A stretch of DNA of 64,000 nucleotides from Clostridiaceae bacterium (GCA_904501755.1 CAJGBV010000004.1:1-64000); one strand, 5' to 3'. Counted from the first letter of the stretch, positions 1 through 7,800 are shown. The notes: a model not told the origin generated them from the letters alone. Numbers and translations: made by a program.

Positions 1-30
1 AACCAGTATCAAAAATTGCGTTATAATTCA

Positions 31-70
31 AAAATAAAACAGTCACCGTGAGGTGGCTGTTTTATTTTTA
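31..70 (+). terminator. Rho-independent terminator
   Basis: A 17-base stem (one G-T wobble) with a GTGA loop ends in a T-rich run. It probably terminates a plus-strand gene lying left of the window; the near-symmetric arms would also act on the other strand. Confidence 0.8.
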
Positions 71-79
71 GATATGGAA

Positions 80-300
80 AAGAATTAACCTGCGACCGAC
101 GGGTTCCCGGGGTGACGTCGCGACCGCGTCCGGTGGACGAAACAGGGAGCGTAACGAAGCGCCGCGGTCAAAATTTGTAGGCTGTTAGCCGTAGCAAATT
201 TTGGGCACTGCAAGAGGGCAAGCAAATGCAAGGCATTTGTGAGAATGAGCCCCCGAGCGTGCTTATAAAAGGAAGCCTAACCTTAAATAAGGCAAACTAT
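80..300. repeat. GC-rich hairpin-dense intergenic element
   Basis: This stretch has no convincing gene. It contains several perfect small hairpins: CGTCC-GGT-GGACG near 128, AAAATTTG pairing with CAAATTTT around a GGCT-GTT-AGCC hairpin near 172-202, and CAAATGC-AAG-GCATTTG near 224-240. The GC content is visibly above the surroundings. The TCC-GGT-GGA hairpin core recurs near 1600, which suggests a dispersed intergenic repeat family. Function unknown; it may be part of the tRNA primary transcript. Confidence 0.45.
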
Positions 301-304
301 ATAT

Positions 305-380
<76 letters not shown>

Positions 381-387
381 ACAATGC

Positions 388-410
388 GAACCGATTTAGA
401 TATCGGCGCA
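388..410. repeat. Left copy of inverted repeat flanking the membrane-protein gene
   Basis: The core CCGATTTAGATATCGG is found here and, exactly reverse-complemented, at 1445-1460 just after the next gene. Each copy is also a small hairpin (CCGAT/ATCGG). It begins only a few bases after the tRNA CCA end. Confidence 0.6.
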
Positions 411-413
411 GAA

Positions 414-447
414 AAGTCCGAAACCACAACGGTTTCGGACTTTTTCT
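414..447 (+). terminator. Terminator of the tRNA-fMet unit
   Basis: Stem AAGTCCGAAACC pairs with GGTTTCGGACTT around ACAAC and is followed by a T run. It lies directly behind the tRNA. Confidence 0.85.
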
Positions 448-577
448 ATACAAATTTTTGCGGTTGAAATTTATAGATATCCTACACCGAAAACAACTTT
501 CAGGGAGGATTCGGACTAAAATATATTGCCTTAAATACTGTTTCGTGCTAAAATATTTCTATAAAGGAGGATTTCAA

Positions 578-1444
578 ATGAGAAATTTAACAATCAAAAG
601 AGAAAAAAGTTTTGTGGGCAGCCTTGCAAAAATGAAAGTTTATATAGAAGACCCCACTTCAAATGAGATGCGTATAAACGATGTACCTTGTCGTAAAATT
701 GGCGATTTAAAAAACGGAGAAGAAAAAACCTTTCAAATTGATGAACAAGAGGTAAAGATATACGTAATTGCGGATAAGTTGAGTAAAAACTATTGCAATG
801 AATTTTATCAACTTCCCGCAGGTCAAGAAGATGTTTTCCTTTCCGGAAAAAATAAATTCAACCCTGCCAATGGAAATGCATTTCGTTTTGATAACAACGA
901 AAGCGAAGAAACTATTGCAAGCCGCAAGCGTGGCACCCGAAAAGGTTTGCTAATTTTAATAATTGCCGCTATTATAGGTGCCGTTGTAGGTTATTCGATT
1001 ACTTCTGGCCTTTTTTCAGACAAAACTCCTGATGCGAAAGATTTTTCTTCCAATGGAATGTCCATAAGATTAACTGATGAGTTTATAAAAACTGACATTG
1101 AGAATTACACTGTTGCATACGATTCAAAAAATGTAGCTGTATTTGCATTGAAAGAAGCATTTGCATTAGCTGATGGTTTTCAAAATTATACTTTAGAACA
1201 ATACGGAAATTTGGTCCTAAAAAACAACAACCTGTCTGCTTCTGAACTGCAAAACTTAGACGGTTTAACCGAGTTCGAATACGAATTCACAAACCCTAAT
1301 ACAAAGGATACATATAAATATTTTTCGTTTGTTTATAAAGCAGATGATGCATTTTGGCTGGTTCAGTTTGCTACGCTTACAGAAAATGTCAATGAGTATC
1401 GCGCCCAAATTTTAGAATGGGCAAAAACAGTTTCTTTTGAATAA
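578..1444 (+). CDS. Single-pass membrane protein of unknown function
   Basis: 288 residues starting at an ATG seven bases after AAAGGAGG; a longer open frame runs back through the tRNA but has no ribosome site. The N-terminal ~115 residues look soluble and cytoplasmic, a basic stretch (SRKRGTRKG) precedes one hydrophobic segment at about 123-144, and the ~140-residue C-terminal part would be outside. It begins MRNLTIKREKSFVG, a start I associate with a widespread hypothetical family of Firmicutes; no enzymatic motif is visible. The gene stands alone between a tRNA terminator and its own terminator and is flanked by inverted copies of a 16-base sequence, so it may have arrived as a unit. Function not assignable. 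Confidence 0.75.
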   Translation: MRNLTIKREKSFVGSLAKMKVYIEDPTSNEMRINDVPCRKIGDLKNGEEKTFQIDEQEVKIYVIADKLSKNYCNEFYQLPAGQEDVFLSGKNKFNPANGNAFRFDNNESEETIASRKRGTRKGLLILIIAAIIGAVVGYSITSGLFSDKTPDAKDFSSNGMSIRLTDEFIKTDIENYTVAYDSKNVAVFALKEAFALADGFQNYTLEQYGNLVLKNNNLSASELQNLDGLTEFEYEFTNPNTKDTYKYFSFVYKADDAFWLVQFATLTENVNEYRAQILEWAKTVSFE

Positions 1445-1465
1445 CCGATATCTAAATCGGTGCGA
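1442..1465. repeat. Right copy of inverted repeat flanking the membrane-protein gene
   Basis: Core CCGATATCTAAATCGG is the reverse complement of the copy at 388-410 and overlaps the stop codon of the preceding gene. Confidence 0.6.
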
Positions 1466-1472
1466 CTTGCCA

Positions 1473-1514
1473 AAAACGAAACACTCACCTTTAAGGTGGG
1501 TGTTTCGTTTTTTA
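1473..1514 (+). terminator. Strong terminator, possibly bidirectional
   Basis: Arms AACGAAACACTCACC and GGTGGGTGTTTCGTT flank TTTAA and run into six Ts. It ends the membrane-protein gene. Confidence 0.85.
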
Positions 1515-1534
1515 TTATGAAAGAAGATTTTAAT

Positions 1535-1735
1535 CGTTGACCGTTGGGTTATGAGCCCGAGGGCGAATAACTCGAAGGGTGAGGTGGTAGTGAATGACAG
1601 TCCGGTGGACTGTCAGAGCCACCGAGCCGACCGCAGTATTTTCTCCGCAGAGAAAATACAAGGCCGTTGGTTCAAGGTCTCGGCTGCCGCCTCGGTCGGT
1701 TATAGAACGAAACGACATTCAACAAAGCATTAAAA
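1535..1735. repeat. tRNA-related hairpin element
   Basis: Positions 1546-1560 are the exact reverse complement of tRNA-fMet bases 331-345 (the anticodon arm). Nearby are perfect hairpins GACAGTCC-GGT-GGACTGTC (near 1598) enclosed by GGTGG/CCACC, and TATTTTCTC-CGCA-GAGAAAATA (near 1636). A T-loop-like GGTTCAAGGTC is at about 1669. No complete cloverleaf forms on either strand, so it is not called as a tRNA. It resembles the element at 80-300 in its TCC-GGT-GGA hairpin. Confidence 0.5.
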
Positions 1736-1744
1736 GGACGTGGT

Positions 1745-1965
1745 TTTCTACCATTTTTTAACATCTTCAATGTACCGTAGTCTTTCTCGGAATTCCAATC
1801 AACCAAATATACTACTGTATTGGATTCATCAAGATATTGTCAGCCACAGTATAGTCGGAACTATATTTAAATACAATAGATGTAAAAAGAACTTAGTTTC
1901 ATCACGTCTTTCGTTTTTGTTTGTATCCGTATTATACTTCGCATCGATTTCTAAGGTTGGTTATG
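1745..1965 (-). pseudogene. Possible decayed coding remnant
   Basis: On the minus strand two protein-like patches in different frames are broken by stops: one reading DAKYNTDTNKNERRDETK and one reading TVVYLVDWNSEKDYGTLK. The second runs on into the hairpin element before stopping. No start codon with a ribosome site and no recognisable family. The rest of the gap 1515-1984 holds the hairpin element and nothing else I can support. Confidence 0.25.
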
Positions 1966-1984
1966 AACACTCGCACCAATGTAT

Positions 1985-2638
1985 TTATTCCTTCCACACG
2001 AAATTATAGTTTATTGACTCTCCTCCGTCTACAACTATATTCTGTCCTGTGCAGAAGGTATTTGTAACCGTTAGAAAATATGACCACTGGGCAATCTCCT
2101 CCGGGGTTGCCCATTTTTTTAGAGGTGTTTCATCTATTATTTGCTCCCACAGCACAGGGTCGCTGATAACACATTCATTAAGAGGGGTAATCACTCCGCC
2201 GGGGTCAAGACTGTTACAAGTAGCACCGTATTTTGCAACACGCAAAGCCACATTTTTTGTGTATGCTATAACTCCGCCCTTACTTGCACAGTACTGAGGA
2301 AATTCCGAGCCTGTATGACCGCTTGCAGAGCCAATATTCAGAATAGAATGTACTTTATCCTGAACACCGTATTTTTCGGTAATATGGATAAGTGCTTTCA
2401 GGTTTACATCAATATCATTTTCATTCTGAGTTCCTGCATTATTTATTAAAATATTTACATCATTAATATCCGGCAAATTATCATGGTCACAGATATCGCA
2501 CTTAAAATGAATATAATTTTTGTGTTTAATAGAAGCGTCCTTGCGGTCGATACCGATAACCTGATGCGCTTCATTTAAAAACATTTCTGCTATTGCCTTA
2601 CCTATTCCCTGAGAAGTTCCTGTTATTAAAATTTTCAT
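1985..2638 (-). CDS. SDR-family NAD(P)-dependent oxidoreductase
   Basis: 217 residues, the usual length for a classical short-chain dehydrogenase. Visible motifs are the Rossmann TGTSQGIG at 6-13, NNAG at 66-69, the catalytic Asn region near 79, Ser 104-106 and the YxxxK pair Y116/K120 (YCASK), then a PGG stretch at 146-148. Substrate cannot be read from the sequence. Its ATG shares one base with the stop codon of the upstream transporter (TAATG), so the two are translationally coupled and both sit under the preQ1 riboswitch. That context suggests a role connected to queuosine precursor use, but this is inference; SDRs are often fortuitous operon members. Confidence 0.9.
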   Translation of the reverse strand: MKILITGTSQGIGKAIAEMFLNEAHQVIGIDRKDASIKHKNYIHFKCDICDHDNLPDINDVNILINNAGTQNENDIDVNLKALIHITEKYGVQDKVHSILNIGSASGHTGSEFPQYCASKGGVIAYTKNVALRVAKYGATCNSLDPGGVITPLNECVISDPVLWEQIIDETPLKKWATPEEIAQWSYFLTVTNTFCTGQNIVVDGGESINYNFVWKE

Positions 2639-3384
2639 TATGCTTTTCCTCCTTCGACATAGTTAAGATATTCCTGACCGATATTATGCTTTTCCCATTT
2701 TTTTACAACCATATAACCAATGGGAGAAAAAACAATTTCCATAATCAGCTCTGCCGTAGCACCTGTAAGAGCGCAGACGGTACACTGCAGCAGTGTCCAG
2801 TGAAAGCCATCCCAAAATACAGGAGCAAATCCCATAAACACAATTACGGAAAAAATCAAATTGTCTGCAAATTGGCCTATAAAGGTTGAAATATAGGTAC
2901 GAGCAGCAAAAGCCGTTTTGCCGTCAGGATTTTTATAAAAAGCCTTACCTATTATCCAGTTAAGAAAATTATTAATAACCGCTGAGAAAAGAAAAGCAAT
3001 GGTGCTTCCAAGAAGTATAAACCAGGTACCGCCCAGCATTTCATTAAGGGCTGTGTAATCCTTTGCGTTTGACGGTATAATACTTGCTATATAAAAAATC
3101 AAACAGGTCAGCAAATTAATAAATGAAGCAAGAACCGCAATTTTATTTGATGCCTTAGGACCGAAATACTTTGTAATTATATCCATACACATAAATGAAA
3201 GCCAGGAAACAAGAATACCCCCATCCAGTGCTATAAAGTGTGTCTGTACCAGTGTTTTATTAGCAAGAAGATTCATACAAATAACACTCACCACAAACAA
3301 AGACACCACCGTTGACGGTATGCTTCTTAACAGAATTGACGTTTCTTCACATTCTCCCCTAACCCAATTTTTAAGTTTTAGCAT
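2638..3384 (-). CDS. VUT/YhhQ-family queuosine precursor transporter
   Basis: 248 residues with about six hydrophobic segments. The sequence matches the VUT (DUF165, YhhQ) family: LLANK near 42, DIITKYFGPKAS near 88 and GQFADNLIFS near 170, the region where the family has its conserved polar-aromatic motif. Family members import queuine, preQ0 or preQ1. The identification is supported independently by a preQ1-I aptamer and terminator in the leader. It begins about 10 bases after a GGAGG that abuts the attenuator. It is the first gene of a two-gene unit with the SDR gene. Confidence 0.9.
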   Translation of the reverse strand: MLKLKNWVRGECEETSILLRSIPSTVVSLFVVSVICMNLLANKTLVQTHFIALDGGILVSWLSFMCMDIITKYFGPKASNKIAVLASFINLLTCLIFYIASIIPSNAKDYTALNEMLGGTWFILLGSTIAFLFSAVINNFLNWIIGKAFYKNPDGKTAFAARTYISTFIGQFADNLIFSVIVFMGFAPVFWDGFHWTLLQCTVCALTGATAELIMEIVFSPIGYMVVKKWEKHNIGQEYLNYVEGGKA

Positions 3385-3398
3385 TTATATATTCCTCC

Positions 3399-3429
3399 AA
3401 AAAAAAGGGCTTTGCAAAACGCAAAGCCA
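3399..3429 (-). terminator. Riboswitch-controlled attenuator
   Basis: On the minus strand GGCTTTGC pairs with GCAAAGCC and is followed by eight Ts, immediately before the GGAGG ribosome site of the transporter gene. This is the expression platform of the preQ1 riboswitch. Confidence 0.85.
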
Positions 3430-3454
3430 CTATAAGCACATTATTGTGAATAGC

Positions 3455-3500
3455 AGTCCTGGTTTTGTTTTACGACAGGATGGTACAAGCGAACTGTCGA
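3455..3500 (-). promoter_or_regulatory. preQ1-I riboswitch aptamer
   Basis: Minus-strand RNA: stem CGACAG/CTGTCG (P1), loop TTCGCTTGTACCATC, then the A-rich tail GTAAAACAAAACCAGG. The loop TCGC...GTA.ACC and tail AACAAAAC..GG align well with the class I preQ1 aptamer of Thermoanaerobacter type, with loop ACC positioned to pair with the 3' GG to form the H-type pseudoknot. The downstream gene is a queuosine-precursor transporter, the usual target. Assigned by eye; not run through a covariance model. Confidence 0.85.
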
Positions 3501-3575
3501 TAAGGTAATTATATACGATTTACTTTTTAAAAACAAGATTTTTCTTGCAAAATCAAAACCGTGTTATTCACCGTT

Positions 3576-4148
3576 TTAATTTTGTTCATCAAGAGAAAGA
3601 CTAAAGCCATCAATAAATTCACTGAGGAAAATATCCGCTTCCTTCATTTTTAGTTCCTTAACCGATTTTTCTATACTCTTTTTTGCCGCTTTAAATTCCT
3701 TATTACCCATTTCTGTTTCCTCTATACATTTTATAAGTGCAGAAATTCTGTCGGCAGCCTTAACTATTTTCTCGGTTTGCTCGTCAGGGTTATATAAAGG
3801 CAAAAATTCCTTTTGTAAATCCTGTGGAAGCATAGAAATCAGTTTATCCTCTGCTACCTTTTCAACCCTTTTATAAGCATCTCTTATTTCGGGGTTATGG
3901 TATTTAACAGGGGTAGGCATATCCCCTGTAATAATCTCACTTGTATCATGGAAAAGTGCTACCGTTGCACAGTGCTGAGGGTCGGCACTTCCGCCAAGTC
4001 TTTCCTTGTTTATAACAGCAAGAGCATGGGCAATAACAGCCACCTCATAGGAATGTTCTGTCAGTGTTTCTCTTCTTGTATTTCTCATAAGTCCCCAACG
4101 GTAAATATTCTTCATTCTGGAGAGTACGGCATAATAATTACTTTTCAT
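3576..4148 (-). CDS. yfbR: HD-domain 5'-deoxynucleotidase, YfbR type
   Basis: 190 residues, closely following the Escherichia coli YfbR pattern: LSRMKNIYRWGLMRN at the start, H32 in TEHS, the HD pair H67-D68 with E71, GDMPTPVKY at 75-83 and the distal D133 in KAADR. YfbR removes the phosphate from dAMP, dGMP, dTMP and other deoxynucleoside 5'-monophosphates using a divalent cobalt or manganese ion. Cytoplasmic, about the same length as the family. Transcribed divergently from the YfhO-family gene. Confidence 0.9.
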   Translation of the reverse strand: MKSNYYAVLSRMKNIYRWGLMRNTRRETLTEHSYEVAVIAHALAVINKERLGGSADPQHCATVALFHDTSEIITGDMPTPVKYHNPEIRDAYKRVEKVAEDKLISMLPQDLQKEFLPLYNPDEQTEKIVKAADRISALIKCIEETEMGNKEFKAAKKSIEKSVKELKMKEADIFLSEFIDGFSLSLDEQN

Positions 4149-4241
4149 TCATTTTTCTACCTTTATCTTAGTTTAGCATTGAATATTATAGCAGAGTTTG
4201 TTATAATATTCAATAGAAACAAAACTAAGGAGTTTAAAAAA

Positions 4242-6962
4242 ATGGTATTTTCCTATGAGAAGAAAAATACGCTGAGAAAACAGAAGGAACGATACTTTGG
4301 CACCTTTATTCTTGCCCTTGCCGTTGCCACTGCTTTTTTCATTCCTTTTATCATTTTCGATAAAGGGTATTTTATATTTTACGGAGATTTCAATGTTCAG
4401 CAAATCCCCTTTTATCAAATGTGCCATGAGGCTATAAGAAACGGGGATCTTTCTTGGAACTGGCTTACCGACTTAGGTTCAAATTTTATTGGAGCATATA
4501 GTTTTTATTTGCTTGGAAGTCCTTTTTTCTGGCTGACACTTCCATTCCCGAATTTTATGGTACCCTACCTTATGGGACCTCTTCTAATTTTAAAATTTGC
4601 CTGTGCCGCACTTACGGCATACCTTTATATCCGCCGTTTTACAAGAACTCCTTTTTCGGCACAAATAGGCGCTCTGCTATACGCTTTTTCAGGATTTTCC
4701 ATATATAACATATTCTTCAACCATTTCCACGAGGCAATTATATTGCTTCCTCTTTTGCTTCTTTCCTTTGAACTGCTTATAACCGAAAACCGTCGGGGTG
4801 TCTTTGCCATAACTGTAGCACTCTGTGCTGTATCAAATTATTTCTTCTTTTTCGGTATGGCGATATTTACATTTATTTACTGGATAGTACGACTTGTATC
4901 GGGTGCTGTTAAGTTTAAGTTCTCACGTTTTATCACAATTATAACCGAGGCTGTACTCGGTGTACTTCTTGCCGCATTTTTACTGCTTCCCTCCATTGCT
5001 ATGATACTGAACAATACAAGGGTCAGCGAATTTCTTTTAGGCTGGTCAGGAATTCTTTACGGAAAGGAACAGATATATCTTAATATTATCGAATGTTTCT
5101 TCTTCCCACCCGACCTTCCTGCCCGTCCTGTTTTCTTCCCCGGCGCAAATGTAAAATGGTCGTCTTTAGGCGGATGGCTTCCCCTTTTCAGTATGACTGC
5201 CGTTATAGGCTTTTGTTCTTCCCGAAAAAAGCACTGGCTTAAGAGAATAATTTGTGTAAGTGCCTTTATGGCTATGGTACCCATTTTAAACAGTGCTTTT
5301 TACGCCTTTAATACCGCCTATTATGCAAGATGGTTTTACATGCCCATTCTTATGATGGCACTTGCCACTGCAATTACTATAGAGGAAAAGGATATAAACT
5401 GGAGGCTCGGTTTTAACTGGACTGCGGTTATCACTTTAGGCATTGCCCTCACAGTAGGACTTTTCCCGCAAAAGAAAGACGGCGAAATAGTGCTGGGACT
5501 TTATACCGATGCAGGAGAAAGCACAAAGTATCTTTATCGCTTTATTATTGCGGTAGCCTTTGCTATTGTTTCTCTGCTTCTGTGCCGTTTTATAATTACT
5601 CTTAGAGATAAGAGCAAAATCATTTTCAGACGGACAACTATTGCATTTTTGTGTCTAATCACCGTTGCTTACAGTGCTGTATTCATTTTTCAGGGTACTA
5701 CCCATTCCTACGACCAGCAAACCGTAATGACAGATTCTCTTATAGAGGGCAAGGTTACTCTTCCCGAAGAAGACAACTACAGAATAGATACCTTTGACTG
5801 TGTTGATAATACAGGAATGTACCTTGGCTATCCCACAATAAATGCCTTTCATTCGGTAGTTTCCCCCTCGATAATGGAATATTACGACTTTATCGGTATT
5901 ACCCGTGATGTAGCAAGCCGTCCCGATAAAAAATACTATTCAATAAGAAATCTTTTATCCGTAAAATATCTTCTTAACAGGGAAAGCGGAGATAGCTTTA
6001 TTCTTGAGGGCGGAAAAACCGAAATGCCGGGATACAAATATCTGACCACCGAGGGCGGATATTATATATATGAAAACGAAAACTATATTCCCTATGGTTT
6101 CTCATACGATTATTATATAACAAGAAGTGAGTGTGAGGAAAAATACAGCGATGTTGCAAGGGCTGATATTATGCTTAAGGCTATAATTCTTGAGGATAAC
6201 AATGTAGAGAAATACAGTCTTAATATGAAGTCCTATACCGAATATATAGAAGGTCTTAATACAGAGGAATTTGTACTTCTTGAAGAAAGTGAAAATAACT
6301 CCGAAGAAATTATTTCGCAGGATTCCTCACAAGAAGTCCAAAGCGATACTCACCAAGTAAAAGAAGATGTACTTTCTCCTCTTATGGACGAAGAAACACT
6401 TGCTATAGATTCCGCTAGACTAAGAGAAACCTCTGCAATAAGCTTTAACAGAGATTCAAAGGGCTTTTCTGCTACAGTCAGCAGAAAAGATACAAGCCTT
6501 GTATTTTTCTCTGTTCCATACGATGAAGGCTTTACCGCAACGGTAAACGGTGAAAAAGCAGAAATAATAAAGGCTAATGCAGGCTTTATGGCTGTTGTTG
6601 TTCCTAAAGGTGTTTCGGATATTCGTTTTAACTACACCACTCCGCTTTTAAAAGAGGGTATATTCATTTCCCTTGTTACTCTGATTATATTTATTATTTA
6701 CCTTATAATATCTATCGCTGTTAAAAAGGGTAAGGAAGGCAATGAGGCTTATCCCGAGGGCGAAGAGCTTCTTGACCGCTGGTACAAGGAGGACTTTAAG
6801 GAGCATTACGATGTTATCAGCAGTATAAAGGAAACCAGTATTCTTGATGATATACCAACGACAAGAGAAGTTTATATTCCGCCCGATTCGGTAAAATACG
6901 AGGGCTTTAATATTGATTTGTCAGCATTTGAGGAAAATGTTGACAATAACGAAGAAGAGTAG
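4242..6962 (+). CDS. YfhO-family polytopic membrane protein
   Basis: 906 residues from an ATG preceded by AAGGAG; longer in-frame starts upstream overlap the divergent gene and have no ribosome site. Around a dozen hydrophobic segments occupy the first ~460 residues, including the DLSWNWLTDLGSNFIGAYSFYLLGSP stretch split across the first extracellular loop typical of YfhO proteins, followed by a long outside domain (about 470-800), a final hydrophobic segment near 805-825 and an acidic cytoplasmic tail. YfhO-type proteins are GT-C-like enzymes implicated in glycosylating lipoteichoic acid or other surface polymers. The donor and acceptor here are unknown. The last codons overlap the -35 box of the thiT promoter. 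Confidence 0.85.
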   Translation: MVFSYEKKNTLRKQKERYFGTFILALAVATAFFIPFIIFDKGYFIFYGDFNVQQIPFYQMCHEAIRNGDLSWNWLTDLGSNFIGAYSFYLLGSPFFWLTLPFPNFMVPYLMGPLLILKFACAALTAYLYIRRFTRTPFSAQIGALLYAFSGFSIYNIFFNHFHEAIILLPLLLLSFELLITENRRGVFAITVALCAVSNYFFFFGMAIFTFIYWIVRLVSGAVKFKFSRFITIITEAVLGVLLAAFLLLPSIAMILNNTRVSEFLLGWSGILYGKEQIYLNIIECFFFPPDLPARPVFFPGANVKWSSLGGWLPLFSMTAVIGFCSSRKKHWLKRIICVSAFMAMVPILNSAFYAFNTAYYARWFYMPILMMALATAITIEEKDINWRLGFNWTAVITLGIALTVGLFPQKKDGEIVLGLYTDAGESTKYLYRFIIAVAFAIVSLLLCRFIITLRDKSKIIFRRTTIAFLCLITVAYSAVFIFQGTTHSYDQQTVMTDSLIEGKVTLPEEDNYRIDTFDCVDNTGMYLGYPTINAFHSVVSPSIMEYYDFIGITRDVASRPDKKYYSIRNLLSVKYLLNRESGDSFILEGGKTEMPGYKYLTTEGGYYIYENENYIPYGFSYDYYITRSECEEKYSDVARADIMLKAIILEDNNVEKYSLNMKSYTEYIEGLNTEEFVLLEESENNSEEIISQDSSQEVQSDTHQVKEDVLSPLMDEETLAIDSARLRETSAISFNRDSKGFSATVSRKDTSLVFFSVPYDEGFTATVNGEKAEIIKANAGFMAVVVPKGVSDIRFNYTTPLLKEGIFISLVTLIIFIIYLIISIAVKKGKEGNEAYPEGEELLDRWYKEDFKEHYDVISSIKETSILDDIPTTREVYIPPDSVKYEGFNIDLSAFEENVDNNEEE

Positions 6963-6968
6963 TATAAT
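6940..6968 (+). promoter_or_regulatory. Promoter of the TPP riboswitch-thiT unit
   Basis: TTGACA at 6940-6945, a 17-base spacer and TATAAT at 6963-6968 match the sigma-A consensus perfectly. The -35 box and the spacer lie inside the end of the YfhO-family coding sequence; the -10 starts right after its TAG. Confidence 0.85.
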
Positions 6969-6982
6969 ACTCTTGAAAATAA

Positions 6983-7077
6983 AAAAGGGGAGCTTGATTG
7001 ACTCAGGCTGAGAGGAAACCGTTCTGTTTCGACCCATAACCTGATGCGGATAATGCCGACGTAGGAGAATACGCCTT
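6983..7077 (+). promoter_or_regulatory. TPP riboswitch (THI element)
   Basis: Contains the conserved CTGAGA near 7009, ACCCATAACCTGAT near 7032 and GGATAATGCC...GTAGGAGA near 7047-7068 in the right order and spacing. It binds thiamine pyrophosphate and controls thiT through the terminator that follows. Confidence 0.97.
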
Positions 7078-7084
7078 AAGATTG

Positions 7085-7120
7085 TGCCCCGCATTTAATA
7101 TATGCGGGGTGTTTTTATTT
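7085..7120 (+). terminator. Expression-platform terminator of the TPP riboswitch
   Basis: GCCCCGCAT pairs with ATGCGGGGT around TTAATAT and is followed by a T-rich tail, between the aptamer and thiT. TPP binding should favour it. Confidence 0.88.
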
Positions 7121-7149
7121 TCAAAATAAAAAAATAAGGAATGAAAAAA

Positions 7150-7707
7150 ATGAAAATCAACATTAAAAAAATTGCCGTTTGTGCAATACTGGTTGCCCTG
7201 TCCACAGTGCTGAGTCTTATTAAAATTTATTCGCTGCCGTTAGGCGGAGCAATTACGCTTTTATCAATGCTTCCCGTTTGTCTTATTTCGGTAATGTATG
7301 GTGTAAAGTATGCAGTTCTCCCCTCTTTTCTTTACGCTTCAATTCAGCTTTTTATGTCGCTTGGCGAGGTACTGAGCTGGGGACTGACTCCCGCAGTGCT
7401 TGTGGGCACAATTTTTCTTGACTATCTATTAGCCCATGGCTGTATGTTCCTTGCAGGAATATGGAGAAAAAAAGGCTTTGCGGGTATAACCCTCGGTATA
7501 GCTCTTGCGCTTATATGCCGTTTTACCTTTCATTTTTTCTCGGGAATAGTGCTGTTTAAAAGCTTCGATGTATTTAATAATCCTTACCTTTATTCTTTAA
7601 TATACAACGGAAGCTATATGCTGCCCGAAATAATAATCACAGTAATCGGTGCTTTTGTTCTTTTCAAAAGCAATGCCATTACAAAGCTTATAAATCTAAG
7701 TGAATAA
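7150..7707 (+). CDS. thiT: ThiT, thiamine-specific ECF transporter S component
   Basis: About 185 residues with six hydrophobic segments and the ThiT signature LPLGGAITLLSMLPV near 30-45. As an S component it captures thiamine and works with a shared EcfA-EcfA'-EcfT module, not encoded in this window. The ATG at 7150 is placed 9-10 bases after AAGGA; an ATG at 7141 abuts that site and is less likely. Control by TPP through the preceding riboswitch confirms the substrate. Confidence 0.93.
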   Translation: MKINIKKIAVCAILVALSTVLSLIKIYSLPLGGAITLLSMLPVCLISVMYGVKYAVLPSFLYASIQLFMSLGEVLSWGLTPAVLVGTIFLDYLLAHGCMFLAGIWRKKGFAGITLGIALALICRFTFHFFSGIVLFKSFDVFNNPYLYSLIYNGSYMLPEIIITVIGAFVLFKSNAITKLINLSE

Positions 7708-7717
7708 TATGAATAAA

Positions 7718-7753
7718 TCTCCCTGTGTACGTCGGCGCAGGGAGTTTTTTTCC
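7718..7753 (+). terminator. Terminator after thiT
   Basis: CTCCCTG pairs with CAGGGAG and is followed by seven Ts. Confidence 0.85.
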
Positions 7754-7771
7754 TTTAGTGATAATTTTTTG

Positions 7772-7800
7772 TTGACTTTTTCGCCTGTTTCGTCTATAAT
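7772..7800 (+). promoter_or_regulatory. Promoter of the rpmH operon
   Basis: TTGACT, 17-base spacer, perfect TATAAT. The leader to rpmH is about 75 bases. No DnaA boxes (TTATCCACA) are seen in this interval. Confidence 0.85.

Noticed and set aside
1535..1735. A tRNA gene in the hairpin element
   Set aside because: Only an antisense anticodon arm and a T-loop-like piece are present; no cloverleaf closes on either strand.
3897..4241. Long upstream extension of the YfhO-family protein
   Set aside because: It lies over the divergent HD gene and has no ribosome site, whereas the ATG at 4242 follows AAGGAG.
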